Source: Vulcanimicrobiota bacterium (lineage in GTDB: Bacteria > Vulcanimicrobiota > Vulcanimicrobiia > Eremiobacterales > Eremiobacteraceae). From it: DNA of 64,000 bases. The position numbers and the translations under genes were made by a program. The stretch is from positions 24,052-88,051 of the forward strand of contig JAFAKE010000051.1 in assembly GCA_019235715.1 (NCBI GenBank), read 5' to 3'. Positions 1-12,048 of this stretch are shown here, piece by piece. Within the stretch, counting starts at the first letter, position 1. Every line of letters starts with the position of its first letter. Below the pieces are notes generated by a model, which had not been told where the DNA came from, did not search any database, and saw nothing but the letters and a program-made list of their open reading frames with translations.

Positions 1-1106
1 GTCGCGTCAACGCCACCTTTCGAGCGCGACAACGCGACCGGCACCAGATGTTCGAGCTCCGGATCGAGAGCGAGGCGGCTTGCGAGCCGCGCGCGGACCG
101 GCAACGTGCGATCCTTCTTGTCGTAAAGACGCAACAAGATCGGTTTTCCGAGCGTCTCGAGCATGACGAGCGCCGACACGGGATTGCCCGGCAAGCCGAT
201 CACAGGCTTATCGCCGACGAGTGCGAGCATCGTCGGCCGTCCGGGCCGTGCGCGCACGCCGTGCACGATCACGCCGGGTGCACCCGCAGCCGCCACGATC
301 TGCGGCGTGTAATCGCGTTCGCCGACGCTCGATCCCCCCGAGATGACGACGGCGTCGCACTCGCCCAATGCGCGCGCGAACGCAGCTGCGAACACATCTT
401 TGCGATCGACGACGCGCTCGTACGCGACGGGCGCAAAGCCCATCGCGCGCAGCGTCGCAGATAATGAAAGACTATTGATGTCGCGCACGGCGCCCGCGTG
501 CAGCGGCGCGCCCGGCGATACGATTTCATCGCCGGTGACGAGCAGTCCGACACGGGGCTGCGCGAAGAGCGGCAGTTCGGCCACGCCTGCGCCGGAAAGC
601 ATGCCGACAGATGCAGGCGTCACGACGCTTCCGCGCGATGCGAGCACCTCACCGCGCCGGATGTCCGCTCCTTGGCGCGTGATGTGATCCTCGCTGCCCG
701 CGCCGTCGACGACCTCAACGACTGCGCCGAGGTCATTGCAATCTTCTTTCTTCACGACGCCGGTCGCACCGTCGGGCAGCCAGCCGCCGGTCGGAACGCG
801 CATTGCATGCAGCGCCGGCAACTCGGTGTCTGGCCGCGCTCCCATCGCGATGTCGCCCGCAATCGTGAGCCGTATGGCAGCGTTAGCGCGTGCGCTGCGC
901 ACTTCTTGCGCGCGGACCGCGAAGCCGTCGACGCTCGAGCGCGTGAATGGCGGCACGTCCTCGCGGGCCGTGACCTCGCCGGCGATGACCCGGCCCGCAC
1001 ACGACGGATCGATGGGCACCCGCTCAACGGCCATTGTGTGGATGGGATGGGCAAGGACCGCGCGCAGGGCATCTGCGAGACTGACACGGCGCAGGGTCGG
1101 GTCCAC
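1..1106 (-). CDS. moeA: Molybdopterin molybdenumtransferase MoeA (partial, C-terminus off window)
   Basis: Reverse-strand translation from GTG at 1106 gives VDPTLRRVSLADALRAVLAHP...VPPFTRSSVDGFAV...LLVTGDEIV...VVISGGSSVGERDY...GLPGNPVSALV, which are MoeA hallmarks; runs off the left edge. Confidence 0.87.
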   Translation of the reverse strand, partial: MDPTLRRVSLADALRAVLAHPIHTMAVERVPIDPSCAGRVIAGEVTAREDVPPFTRSSVDGFAVRAQEVRSARANAAIRLTIAGDIAMGARPDTELPALHAMRVPTGGWLPDGATGVVKKEDCNDLGAVVEVVDGAGSEDHITRQGADIRRGEVLASRGSVVTPASVGMLSGAGVAELPLFAQPRVGLLVTGDEIVSPGAPLHAGAVRDINSLSLSATLRAMGFAPVAYERVVDRKDVFAAAFARALGECDAVVISGGSSVGERDYTPQIVAAAGAPGVIVHGVRARPGRPTMLALVGDKPVIGLPGNPVSALVMLETLGKPILLRLYDKKDRTLPVRARLASRLALDPELEHLVPVALSRSKGGVDA

Positions 1107-1246
1107 GGTGGACGTCGGCGGAACCTCCGATACACTAGGTAACGACCGCGCACGTGCGCAAGTCTGACGTTACAGGATGTTCTAAACGTTTGCTGCGCGC
1201 CGGGGGCGTCCCCCTCGGACGGCGCGCCGCTCGTCATGGAGGCTGC

Positions 1247-2371
1247 ATGTATCCGCATACGCTTGACGACATGCTCACGCAGACCGTACTCGCCAGTGCA
1301 TCCGACCTGCATCTGGTCGCGGGCTGCGCTCCGACCATCCGCATCAACGGCGAGCTCGGCCGGCTCAACGACGACATCCTGAACAAGGACGACATGGAGC
1401 CGCTGCTGCGCGCGATGCTCAGCGATAAACAGTACGAGTCGCTCACCAGAGATCTCGAGCTGGACACGGCATATTCGCTCGCCGACGTGTCGCGCTTTCG
1501 CGTGAACCTTTGCTTCGAACGCGAGCACATGAGCGGCAGCTTCCGCGCGATCCCATCGACGCCGCCGAGACTCGAGGAGATGGACCTGCCCAAAGTCGTC
1601 TTGGAGTACACGCAGCGCCCGCGTGGTCTCGTGCTCGTCACCGGACCAACGGGTAGCGGCAAGACCACGACGCTCGCTGCGATGGTCGACTACATCAACC
1701 GGCACAGCAAATTGCGCATCGTGACGATCGAGGATCCGATCGAGTTCGAGCACCACAGCGACCTGTCGGTCATCACCCAGCGCGAGGTCGGACACGACAC
1801 CAAATCCGAGCAGGCTGCGCTGCGCTCCGCGCTGCGCCAGGACCCCGACGTCATCCTCGTCGGCGAAATGCGCGACTTGGAGACGATCAAACTCGCGATG
1901 ACTGCCGCCGAAACCGGGCACCTCGTGTTCGGGACGCTGCACGTCACGTCGGCGCCCGAATCGATCAATCGCATCATCGACGTCTTCCCGGTCGATCAAC
2001 AAGAGCAAATACGCGTGCAGCTCGCCGGCTCGTTCGAAGCAGTGTTCACGCAGTGCTTGATCCCGCGCGCCAGCGGCACGGGACGCATCTGCGCGATGGA
2101 GGTGCTGCTCGGCACGCCCGCCGTGCGCAACCTCATCCGCGAGAACAAGCCGTCGCAGATGTTGACGGCGATGCAGACCGGCAGCCAGCTCGGTATGCAG
2201 TCGCTGGAAAAGCACTTGTCCGAACTGGTCACCAGCGGCAAGATCACCCGCGACAACGCGGTCGAAGCATCGTCGCATCCCGAAGAGCTGCGGCGCGTGC
2301 TGGGCAGCGGCCCCGCTGCGCCTCGCTTCCCCACTCACGAAACGGCGATGCCGGCGGCGCACCGGCCCTAG
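1247..2371 (+). CDS. pilT: Type IV pilus twitching motility ATPase PilT
   Basis: Walker A GPTGSGKTTTLAAMVDYIN, Asp box TIEDPIEFEH, Walker B RQDPDVILVGEMRDLETI, TAAETGHLVFGTLHT-like motif. Start chosen at ATG 1247 (MYPHTLDDML), not the upstream ORF start. Confidence 0.93.
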   Translation: MYPHTLDDMLTQTVLASASDLHLVAGCAPTIRINGELGRLNDDILNKDDMEPLLRAMLSDKQYESLTRDLELDTAYSLADVSRFRVNLCFEREHMSGSFRAIPSTPPRLEEMDLPKVVLEYTQRPRGLVLVTGPTGSGKTTTLAAMVDYINRHSKLRIVTIEDPIEFEHHSDLSVITQREVGHDTKSEQAALRSALRQDPDVILVGEMRDLETIKLAMTAAETGHLVFGTLHVTSAPESINRIIDVFPVDQQEQIRVQLAGSFEAVFTQCLIPRASGTGRICAMEVLLGTPAVRNLIRENKPSQMLTAMQTGSQLGMQSLEKHLSELVTSGKITRDNAVEASSHPEELRRVLGSGPAAPRFPTHETAMPAAHRP

Positions 2372-3646
2372 ATGCTCGACCGGCGCCTCATCCGGGAACA
2401 GCCGGATCGCGTGCGCCGTTCACTTGCGCGCCGCCAGCTGCCGGTCTCGATCGTCGACGATATTCTCGCGCTCGACGCCGACTGGCGCACCGCCGTTACG
2501 GCGGCCGACGCGGCGAAGTCCGAACGCAATCAGATCTCTTCCGAATTCGCCAAAGCGAAGGGACAGCCGCCCGAAACACTGGCGCGATTGCGCGAGCGCT
2601 CGAACGAGTTGGGCGAGCGCATCGCCTCGTACGAAAGTTCTGCCGCGTCGCTCGAGCAGCGTTTGGACGAACTGCTCGCGCAGGTGCCGAACGTGCTCGC
2701 CGATGACGTGCCTGATGGCGCCGACTCCAACGCAAACGTGCTCGTGCGCTCGTCCGGCGACCCGCCCGCGTTCGCGTTCGAGGCAAAGCCGCATTGGGAG
2801 ATCGGCGAGCGCTTGGGCATCCTCGACTTCGAGCGCGGCGTGCGTCTCGCGCGCAGCCGCTTCACCGTCATCGAAGGCGCGGGGGCGCGCCTCAATCGCG
2901 CGCTCATCAACTTCTTCTTAGAGCGCAACACCGCCGCCGGTTTCACCGAGATCGCGCCGCCGCTGCTCGTCAACCGCGAGTCGGTCGAAGCGACGGGCCA
3001 CTTGAGCAAGTTCTCGGACGCGATGTTCGCAGTGGACGACGGTTCGCTGTTCTTGTCGCCGACCTCCGAGGTGCAGTTGGTCAACCTGCATCGCGACGAG
3101 ATCCTTGAAGCTGCGGATCTGCCGAAGCGGTACACTGCGTATACGGCGTGCTTTCGCCAAGAGGCGGGCGCCGCGGGCAAAGACACCCGCGGTTTGATCC
3201 GCCAGCATCAATTCGAAAAAGTCGAGCTGGTCGCGTTAACGCGTCCGGACGCAGCGGCGGCGATGCACGATCAACTCGTGCGCCATGCCGAAAGCCTGCT
3301 GCAAGCGCTCGAGCTGCCGTATCGCCTCATGCTGCTGTGCTCGGGCGACACGGGTTTCGCCTCACAGAAGACGTACGATCTCGAAGTGTGGCTGCCGGGG
3401 CAGAACACCTATCGCGAGATCTCATCGTTGAGCAACACCGGTGATTTTCAAGCGCGGCGCGCCGGCGTGCGCTTCCGGCCTGCGCCGAAAGCGAAACCCG
3501 AATTCGTGCACGCGCTCAACGGTTCGGCGCTGGCGATCGGCCGAACGTTGCTTGCGGTGCTCGAGAATTATCAGGAAGCGGATGGCTCGGTGCGCGTCCC
3601 ACGGATCTTGCAGCCCTACATGGGCGGCACCGAGCGGATCGCGTAG
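2372..3646 (+). CDS. serS: Seryl-tRNA synthetase
   Basis: MLDRRLIREQPDRVRRSLARR N-terminal coiled-coil arm; class II motifs TACFRQEAGAAGKDTRGLIRQHQFEKVELV and NGSALAIGRTLLAVLENYQ. Confidence 0.97.
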   Translation: MLDRRLIREQPDRVRRSLARRQLPVSIVDDILALDADWRTAVTAADAAKSERNQISSEFAKAKGQPPETLARLRERSNELGERIASYESSAASLEQRLDELLAQVPNVLADDVPDGADSNANVLVRSSGDPPAFAFEAKPHWEIGERLGILDFERGVRLARSRFTVIEGAGARLNRALINFFLERNTAAGFTEIAPPLLVNRESVEATGHLSKFSDAMFAVDDGSLFLSPTSEVQLVNLHRDEILEAADLPKRYTAYTACFRQEAGAAGKDTRGLIRQHQFEKVELVALTRPDAAAAMHDQLVRHAESLLQALELPYRLMLLCSGDTGFASQKTYDLEVWLPGQNTYREISSLSNTGDFQARRAGVRFRPAPKAKPEFVHALNGSALAIGRTLLAVLENYQEADGSVRVPRILQPYMGGTERIA

Positions 3647-3649
3647 CGC

Positions 3650-3847
3650 CTAGCCGGCTTCGGTTTGCAGCGCGGAGCGCAGTTCGCCGCGCAGCTCGGG
3701 CGAATCCGAATGCCCGTGCGCCGAAATCGCATGCTCGACCGCGGCGGCGAGCACTTCATCGGGTTTGCCGGAGATGTACAGCGTGCAGTTCTTCTCGCTG
3801 GGCATCGTGCTGCAATCGATGAACACGCGCGTTGATGTGGATGCCAT
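3650..3847 (-). CDS. Small DUF1059-like protein
   Basis: MASTSTRVFIDCSTMPSEKNCTLYISGKPDEVLAAAVEHAISAHGHSDSPELRGELRSALQTEAG; DUF1059-like cysteine/histidine layout. Confidence 0.6.
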   Translation of the reverse strand: MASTSTRVFIDCSTMPSEKNCTLYISGKPDEVLAAAVEHAISAHGHSDSPELRGELRSALQTEAG

Positions 3848-3965
3848 GACGCACCTCCTTCGTGGGCGCTGCACATTCGGCGAGATGCAGCGCCGGCCTC
3901 TTGGGGCGGCGCGCGAATGCGTGTTCGAGCCGGGACTCGGCCGCCGCTTGCGCTAAACCGGGCGC

Positions 3966-5567
3966 ATGAAAAACGCAGCGGACATCGAGGGCGTGATCGT
4001 CGAGGGCCCGACCGTCGAGCGCCAATCTGAGATCCTAACGCCACAGGCGGTGGCATTTCTCGCCGCGCTCGCGCGTGAATTCGAACCTCGCCGGCGCGAG
4101 CTGCTCGCCGCGCGAGAGCGGCGTCAGGCCGAATTCGATGCCGGCGCGCTGCCGGATTTCCTCACCGCGACGTACCCGGTGCGCGACGGCGAGTGGCGCG
4201 GCCCAGCCATTCCGCCCGATCTGCGCGACCGGCGCGTCGAGATAACCGGCCCGACCGACCGCAAGATGGTCATCAATGCGCTCAACTCGGGCGCCAGCGC
4301 GTTCATGGCCGACTTCGAAGACTCCAACACGCCGACGTGGGAGAACCTTATCGGCGGCCAGGCCAATCTGATCGAAGCGATCGAGCGCACGATCTCGCTC
4401 GACACGCCGGACAAGCAGTATCGCCTCGTCGAGCGGCCGGCGGTGCTGCTCGTGCGCCCGCGCGGCTGGCACTTGCCCGAGCGCCACGTGCGCATCGACG
4501 GCGCGCCGATGAGCGGCAGCCTTTTCGACTTCGGATTGTACTTCTTTCACAACGCGCGCCGCCTCATCGAGCGCGGCAGCGGTCCCTATTTCTATCTTCC
4601 GAAGCTGGAGAGCCACCTCGAGGCGCGCCTGTGGAACGACGCGTTCAACTACGCTCAAGATGCGCTGCACATCCCGCGCGGCACGATACGCGCCACCGTG
4701 CTGATCGAGACGATCCTCGCAGCGTTCGAGATGGATGAAATCCTCTACGAGCTGCGCGATCACTCGAGCGGCCTCAACGCCGGCCGCTGGGATTACATGT
4801 TCAGCATCATCAAGAAATTCCGTAACCGGCCTGAGTTCATGCTGCCGGATCGCGCCCAGGTGACGATGACCGTTCCTTTTATGCGCGCATACACCGAGCT
4901 GCTCGTGCAAACGTGCCATCGCCGCGGCGTGCATGCGATGGGCGGCATGGCGGCCTTCATCCCCAGCCGCAAGGATGCGAAAGTCAACGAAGTCGCGCTT
5001 GCGCGCGTGCGCGACGACAAGCAGCGCGAATCGCGCGACGGCTTTGACGGCACGTGGGTCGCGCACCCGGATCTGGTGCCGGTCGCGCGCGCCGAGTTCG
5101 ACGAAGTGCTTGGCGACCGGCCCAATCAGATCGACCGCCAACGCCCGGACGTTCACATCAGCGCCGCGCAACTGATAGACGTCCGCGTGCCCAACGGCAC
5201 GATCACCGAAGCCGGCCTGCGCAACAACGTCGATGTGGGGCTGCGTTATCTCGAATCGTGGCTGCGCGGAACCGGCGCAGCGGGCATCAACAACCTGATG
5301 GAGGACGTCGCGACCGCCGAGATCGCGCGCTCGCAGCTGTGGCAGTGGGTGCATCAAGGCGGGCGCTTGGACAGCGGTGAGACGATCGGCAAGAGCACCG
5401 TGCGCGCGCTCGAAGAGGACTCGCTCGCAGCGGCGCGCGGCACGATGGATGACAAGGACTTTTCGCACACGCGCTTTCACGACGCGCGCGAGCTGTTCGA
5501 TAAAGTCGCGCTCAGTCCGAATTTCATCGAGTTTCTCACACTGCCGGCGTACGAACTGCTCGACTAG
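3966..5567 (+). CDS. aceB: Malate synthase A
   Basis: [78 protein letters not shown]: typical malate synthase A motifs. Confidence 0.95.
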   Translation: MKNAADIEGVIVEGPTVERQSEILTPQAVAFLAALAREFEPRRRELLAARERRQAEFDAGALPDFLTATYPVRDGEWRGPAIPPDLRDRRVEITGPTDRKMVINALNSGASAFMADFEDSNTPTWENLIGGQANLIEAIERTISLDTPDKQYRLVERPAVLLVRPRGWHLPERHVRIDGAPMSGSLFDFGLYFFHNARRLIERGSGPYFYLPKLESHLEARLWNDAFNYAQDALHIPRGTIRATVLIETILAAFEMDEILYELRDHSSGLNAGRWDYMFSIIKKFRNRPEFMLPDRAQVTMTVPFMRAYTELLVQTCHRRGVHAMGGMAAFIPSRKDAKVNEVALARVRDDKQRESRDGFDGTWVAHPDLVPVARAEFDEVLGDRPNQIDRQRPDVHISAAQLIDVRVPNGTITEAGLRNNVDVGLRYLESWLRGTGAAGINNLMEDVATAEIARSQLWQWVHQGGRLDSGETIGKSTVRALEEDSLAAARGTMDDKDFSHTRFHDARELFDKVALSPNFIEFLTLPAYELLD

Positions 5568-5587
5568 GCGCGAAGGAGAAATCGATC

Positions 5588-5950
5588 ATGGAGAAAGTGA
5601 CCGGCATCGGCGGCCTGTTCTTCCGCTCGTCCGATCCAGACGCGCTCAGCCACTGGTACGAGCAGCATCTGGGCGTGTCACCGGTGCCGCAAGACGGCGA
5701 AGGCGGCGCGTGGCAGCAGGAGGGTGGGCCGACCGCGTTTGCGCCGTTCGCGCGCGACACCGAATATTTCGGACGGCTGAGCCAGGAGTGGATGCTCAAC
5801 TTCCGCGTGCGCGATCTCGATGCGATGGTCGCTCAGCTGCGCGCGGCCGGCATCGTTGTCGATTTCGACGCCACGCCGACACCGATCGGGCGCTTTGCGC
5901 GCCTTGCCGATCCGGAAGGCAACCCGATCGAGCTGTGGGAGCCGAAGTAG
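5588..5950 (+). CDS. VOC family (glyoxalase/bleomycin resistance-like) protein
   Basis: MEKVTGIGGLFFRSSDPDALSHWYEQHLG...GRFARLADPEGNPIELWEPK: VOC fold signature. Confidence 0.88.
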   Translation: MEKVTGIGGLFFRSSDPDALSHWYEQHLGVSPVPQDGEGGAWQQEGGPTAFAPFARDTEYFGRLSQEWMLNFRVRDLDAMVAQLRAAGIVVDFDATPTPIGRFARLADPEGNPIELWEPK

Positions 5951-5958
5951 CCCGCGAG

Positions 5959-7401
5959 CTAGTACAAGACGCGCATGGTGTACTCGAGCGTCTCCTTGCC
6001 GTCGGCGGGCAAGGTGATCGTCCACGTCGCGGTCGCGCTTGATGACTTGACGTGCGGATAGTTCTCCGCAAGTATCGTCCAATCGCCCGGCATCGGCTCG
6101 ACCACCTTAAGCGTGACCGCCGCGTTCTTCGCGTTGCGCATCTCGATCGTATACGAGCTTTCGTACTGATAGCGGTCGTTGAACGGGCCGACGCGCTTGA
6201 AGTCCGTCTGCTTCTTGGTCGCAGTGACGTCGAACGACTCGCCGAGGCGCAGGCGTACGCGCTCTTTGCGCGCGGTGTGATCTATCTGATCCTCGCCGAC
6301 GAACTGCGCATTGCCCTGCGAATCCTTTTTGTAGATGCGCACGATGCCTTTGGGCAGCGGGATGCCAAGACCGCCGCCATCGTTTTGGAACTCGAGGAAG
6401 ACCTGCGGCTTAAGCATCTGTCCGAGGTCGCTCGACGCTTGCGTGTAGTAGTACTCTTCGCCGCGCAGCTCCAGCGACTTGGTCACGGGCACCGCAGATG
6501 CCGACAGCATCGCGACCTGTTTCGTCTGCTTGTCCGCGATCGTCGTCAGGCGTCCGAGAGTGTACAGGTGGTACTCGAAAAGGGTCTCCTGGCGCATCCC
6601 GGCATTGGCGGCGCGGTCTGTGACCGTTGCGAGCGTTCGTACCTCTTGCGGCGTCTGCACGCGATTGAGATTGCCCGCGACCAGCTGCATGCGCGCATTG
6701 TTATAGCTCGTGCCGCTCGTGTTGGTCAGCGTGACTAGCCCGTTGAGATCCAGCTTGCTGTCGTCCCCGTTGAGGACGCCGACGTAGTCGGCGTGCCACG
6801 AAAGGCCGCCGGTCAGATAATCGAGTTCGACGCTTTGCTCCCCGTCGTACGCGTTATCGATCTGCGTCACGAGCGTGGGCCGGTCGCGCAGATTGGCGGG
6901 GATCGATGCGAACACCAACCGTCCGTCGACGGCGGTTTCGATGCGATTCGCGTACTGCAGCACGACGCCGCCATTGACGGCGAGCACGCGTGCCTGCTCG
7001 CGCGTCTCCGCACCGGTCCGATAATTCGCGTGCACCACGGTCACTTCGCGGCCGACATACTTTTCGAGCAGCGTCTCGGGGCTGAGCAAGTCGAAGTTGA
7101 AGTTCTGCTCGATGACCGCGATCGCACCGGCCGATGTCAGGCTGTGAAGGATCGCCGTCGTCGGATCGATCTGCGCGCTGACGTCGCGCAGCGCCAGCTG
7201 TTGGACGCCTTTGGGAAGCGCGAGGCGCCGCTCGTCGCGCACGAGCGCGAGATTGTCGTTGTAGATGGTGATGGACACCGCTTGCTGCTCGGCAAGCGTG
7301 CTCACGCGCTCGCCGGGATCGGCGCTCACCGGCTGCGGTACCAGTAACGCAAATGCGATCAGCGCGCCCGCTGCGCGCACGAGAACGGAATGCATCGGCA
7401 T
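5959..7401 (-). CDS. DUF4139 domain-containing secreted protein
   Basis: Signal peptide MPMHSVLVRAAGALIAFALLVPQPVSA; VSITIYNDNLALVRDERRLALPKGVQQLALRDV and TGGLSWHADYVGVLN resemble DUF4139 proteins. Confidence 0.75.
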   Translation of the reverse strand: MPMHSVLVRAAGALIAFALLVPQPVSADPGERVSTLAEQQAVSITIYNDNLALVRDERRLALPKGVQQLALRDVSAQIDPTTAILHSLTSAGAIAVIEQNFNFDLLSPETLLEKYVGREVTVVHANYRTGAETREQARVLAVNGGVVLQYANRIETAVDGRLVFASIPANLRDRPTLVTQIDNAYDGEQSVELDYLTGGLSWHADYVGVLNGDDSKLDLNGLVTLTNTSGTSYNNARMQLVAGNLNRVQTPQEVRTLATVTDRAANAGMRQETLFEYHLYTLGRLTTIADKQTKQVAMLSASAVPVTKSLELRGEEYYYTQASSDLGQMLKPQVFLEFQNDGGGLGIPLPKGIVRIYKKDSQGNAQFVGEDQIDHTARKERVRLRLGESFDVTATKKQTDFKRVGPFNDRYQYESSYTIEMRNAKNAAVTLKVVEPMPGDWTILAENYPHVKSSSATATWTITLPADGKETLEYTMRVLY

Positions 7402-7533
7402 GACGACTCTCCTCAATGAAGCGCTCGCACCCCCGTTTGTCGAGTCAAATGCCCGAAAGGTTCGCACAAAAGACAGCGCCGGCCTCAAAAGACCGGCGCT
7501 ACACGTGTTCGACGCGCGGGCGCTCGTGCGCCC

Positions 7534-9370
<1,837 letters not shown>

Positions 9371-9448
9371 TCAGCGTGACTTCGGCGTCGCACGCGCCAT
9401 GCCTGGCGGAAGCGCCACAGCGCGTCGCGAATATCCTCCGGCATCGCT

Positions 9449-10450
9449 ATGAACGACACCCGCGGGCGCCCGCTGTGCGATTTGCGCATCTCGGTCACTG
9501 ACCGCTGCAACTTCCGCTGCACCTATTGCATGCCGAAAGAGGTCTTCGGGCGCGACTTCCACTTCTTGCCGCCGGGCGAGATCCTGCGCTTCGAAGAGAT
9601 CGCGCGGCTCGCGCGCATCTTCGCAGGCCTGGGCGTGCGCAAAGTGCGCCTCACTGGCGGCGAGCCGCTGCTGCGCCGCGACTTGACGTCGCTCATCGCG
9701 ATGCTCGCGGAAATCGAGGGCATCAAAGATCTCACGCTAACGACCAATGGGTCGTTGCTCGCGAATATGGCGCCGGCCCTCAAGAGCGCTGGGCTGCATC
9801 GCGTGAGCGTCAGCCTCGACTCGCTCGACGACGCGGTGTTCCGCGCGATGAACGACGTCGACTTCCCCGTGCAGCGGGTGCTCGACGGCATCGACGCTGC
9901 CGGAGCGGCGGGCCTTGGGCCGATCAAGATCAACGTCGTCGTCAAGCGCGGCGTCAACGAAGACAGCATCGTGCCGCTCGCCGCGCACTTCCGCGGGAGC
10001 GGCCACATCGTGCGCTTCATCGAGTTCATGGATGTGGGTTCGACCAACGGCTGGCGCCTTGACGACGTCGTAAGCGCGTCGGAGATCGCGCACGCCATCG
10101 ATGCGGTTCACCCGCTCGAGCCGCTTGAAAGCAACTATCGCGGTGAGGTCGCCAATCGCTATCGCTACAAAGATGGAAGCGGCGAGATCGGGATCATCGC
10201 ATCGGTGACGCAGCCGTTCTGCGGCGATTGCACGCGGGCGCGGATTTCGTCAGAGGGCTTGCTCTACACGTGCCTCTTCGCGTCGCAGGGTCGCGATCTG
10301 CGCGCGCTGTTGCGCGGCGGCGCAAACGACGCCGACATCGTGCGCTTTATAGCCGGTATCTGGGACGCGCGCGAGGACCGCTACTCAGAGCTGCGCACGG
10401 CCGAAACGGCGCGCGCGCCGAAGGTCGAGATGTCGCACATCGGCGGCTGA
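9449..10450 (+). CDS. moaA: GTP 3',8-cyclase MoaA
   Basis: Radical SAM motif [31 protein letters not shown]-terminal [21 protein letters not shown] cluster ligands. Confidence 0.97.
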   Translation: MNDTRGRPLCDLRISVTDRCNFRCTYCMPKEVFGRDFHFLPPGEILRFEEIARLARIFAGLGVRKVRLTGGEPLLRRDLTSLIAMLAEIEGIKDLTLTTNGSLLANMAPALKSAGLHRVSVSLDSLDDAVFRAMNDVDFPVQRVLDGIDAAGAAGLGPIKINVVVKRGVNEDSIVPLAAHFRGSGHIVRFIEFMDVGSTNGWRLDDVVSASEIAHAIDAVHPLEPLESNYRGEVANRYRYKDGSGEIGIIASVTQPFCGDCTRARISSEGLLYTCLFASQGRDLRALLRGGANDADIVRFIAGIWDAREDRYSELRTAETARAPKVEMSHIGG

Positions 10451-10460
10451 CGCCCGCGGC

Positions 10461-10568
10461 CTACAGCGTGCCGACTCCTGCGGGTGCCATGAACTGTCCG
10501 GTGCCGCTGCCATGCGAGCCGAGCGAAGTCCAGCCGTTGCCGGTCATGTCGCCAGAGCTACGCTGGAC
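10461..10568 (-). pseudogene. Remnant of an NHL-repeat/beta-propeller protein (35-codon open stretch)
   Basis: Reverse translation after an in-frame TAA gives VQRSSGDMTGNGWTSLGSHGSGTGQFMAPAGVGTL*, resembling an NHL blade (G-GSGxGQFxxPxGV). Not in the ORF track. Confidence 0.45.
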
Positions 10569-10581
10569 TTAAGCGTATGTA

Positions 10582-12036
10582 TTACTTCGAGGCTTTGACT
10601 TGCTCGACTTTGACCGGACTTGCCTTATTGCCCCACGACGTTCTGATGTACGTGATGACTGCGGCGATTTCGTCCGGTTTCAAGGTCCCTTTCCACGCGG
10701 GCATCTGACCGTTATACGCCGCGCCGTTAACGGTGATCGCGCCGTGCATGCCGTTATCGACGGTTGCGATCACCTTGGCGGGATCGCCGACGACGAACGG
10801 ATTGCCGGCAAGCGGTGGGAACGAGCCGGGCAAGCCTTGTCCGCTTGCGCCATGGCAGCTGGCGCAATTCGATGCGAAGACTTTCGCGCCATCAGGACCC
10901 GAAGCGACGGTCGCTCCGGGCTGTGGCGTCGGCGTCGCGGGCGCGGCGCCCGTGCCTGCGACAGGCGTGAGGCCCGCGGGACTTGCTTGGCGTTCCTTAT
11001 CGATCTGCTTGCCGGCATAAATGGAGAGCGCGATGATGCTGATCAGCGTGATCGCGGTGACGCCCATCATGAACGGCCGCTTCGCGATCGCGCGGCTCGG
11101 GTTGCGATCGATCCATGGCAGCAAGAACAGCACGAGCGAGAACACACCCGGCAACACCACGGTGGCGACCAGCGTCAACACACCCGCGGGCGCCAATCGC
11201 AAGATGCCGTACAGCGAGTAGAAATACCAGGCCGGTGCCGGGATGAAGCCGCCGTAATTCGGATCCGCCTTCGGCAGCAGCGGCGTCGGCATGTACACGG
11301 CGAGTGCGACCACGACCAAGAACGCGATGAACGCGACGATCGTATCCATGAAGATCTGGTCGGGATAAAAGCGGCCGACCGTCTTCGGATGATCCTCAAC
11401 CGCCGGACCGGCCGGCCCGTTGTGCCGGAAGATGTACAAGTGCAAGCCGACGAGGCCGATGAGCAGCGCCGGCGTCAGCCATACGTGGATGCCGAAGAAG
11501 CGGCTGACGGTCAGCGTGCCAAGCGTCGAGCCGTCGTTGAGGAAGCTCGCGATGTACGGCCCGACGATCGGCACGGTCGCCGCGATGTTGATGCCGACTT
11601 GCGTCGCGTAGTACGCGTTCAAGTCCCACGGCAGCAGGTATCCGGTGAAACCGAGCACGAGCGTGAAGAAGAACAGACACACGCCGACGACCCACTGGAT
11701 CTCGCGCGGCCGTTTGTATGCGCCGAAGACCAGCACTTGCAGCAGGTGCACGGTGATCAAGATGATCATCGCGGACGCGCCCCAGTCGTGCATGCTGATC
11801 ATGAACTGGCCGAGCGTCACGTTCTCATAGATGAACTTGGTCGATTCCCACGCTGTGACCGCGGACGGCGAGTAATAGAACGTCAAGAAGATGCCGGTGA
11901 TGACTTGCATCGTCAGCAGGATGAGCGTCGTGGCGCCGAAGACGTAGAAGTAGCTCGCGCCGCCCGGGATCTCTTCGGTGAGGAAGTCCTTGAGCGCGCT
12001 GATAAGGCCGGTGCGTTGCTCAATCCATGTGATCAT
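10582..12036 (-). CDS. Cytochrome b with fused C-terminal cytochrome c domain (bc-complex)
   Basis: Cytochrome b N-terminus with HDWGASAMIILITVHLLQVL and GYLLPWDLNAYYATQVG, extra TM helices, then a cytochrome c domain with FASNCASCHGASGQG. Confidence 0.9.
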   Translation of the reverse strand: MITWIEQRTGLISALKDFLTEEIPGGASYFYVFGATTLILLTMQVITGIFLTFYYSPSAVTAWESTKFIYENVTLGQFMISMHDWGASAMIILITVHLLQVLVFGAYKRPREIQWVVGVCLFFFTLVLGFTGYLLPWDLNAYYATQVGINIAATVPIVGPYIASFLNDGSTLGTLTVSRFFGIHVWLTPALLIGLVGLHLYIFRHNGPAGPAVEDHPKTVGRFYPDQIFMDTIVAFIAFLVVVALAVYMPTPLLPKADPNYGGFIPAPAWYFYSLYGILRLAPAGVLTLVATVVLPGVFSLVLFLLPWIDRNPSRAIAKRPFMMGVTAITLISIIALSIYAGKQIDKERQASPAGLTPVAGTGAAPATPTPQPGATVASGPDGAKVFASNCASCHGASGQGLPGSFPPLAGNPFVVGDPAKVIATVDNGMHGAITVNGAAYNGQMPAWKGTLKPDEIAAVITYIRTSWGNKASPVKVEQVKASK

Positions 12037-12048
12037 GTCCGGCCCCTT

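Noticed and set aside
752-2362. 536-aa minus-strand ORF opposite pilT
   Set aside because: Low-complexity Arg/Ala/His-rich translation typical of antisense frames in GC-rich DNA; the plus strand encodes clear PilT motifs.
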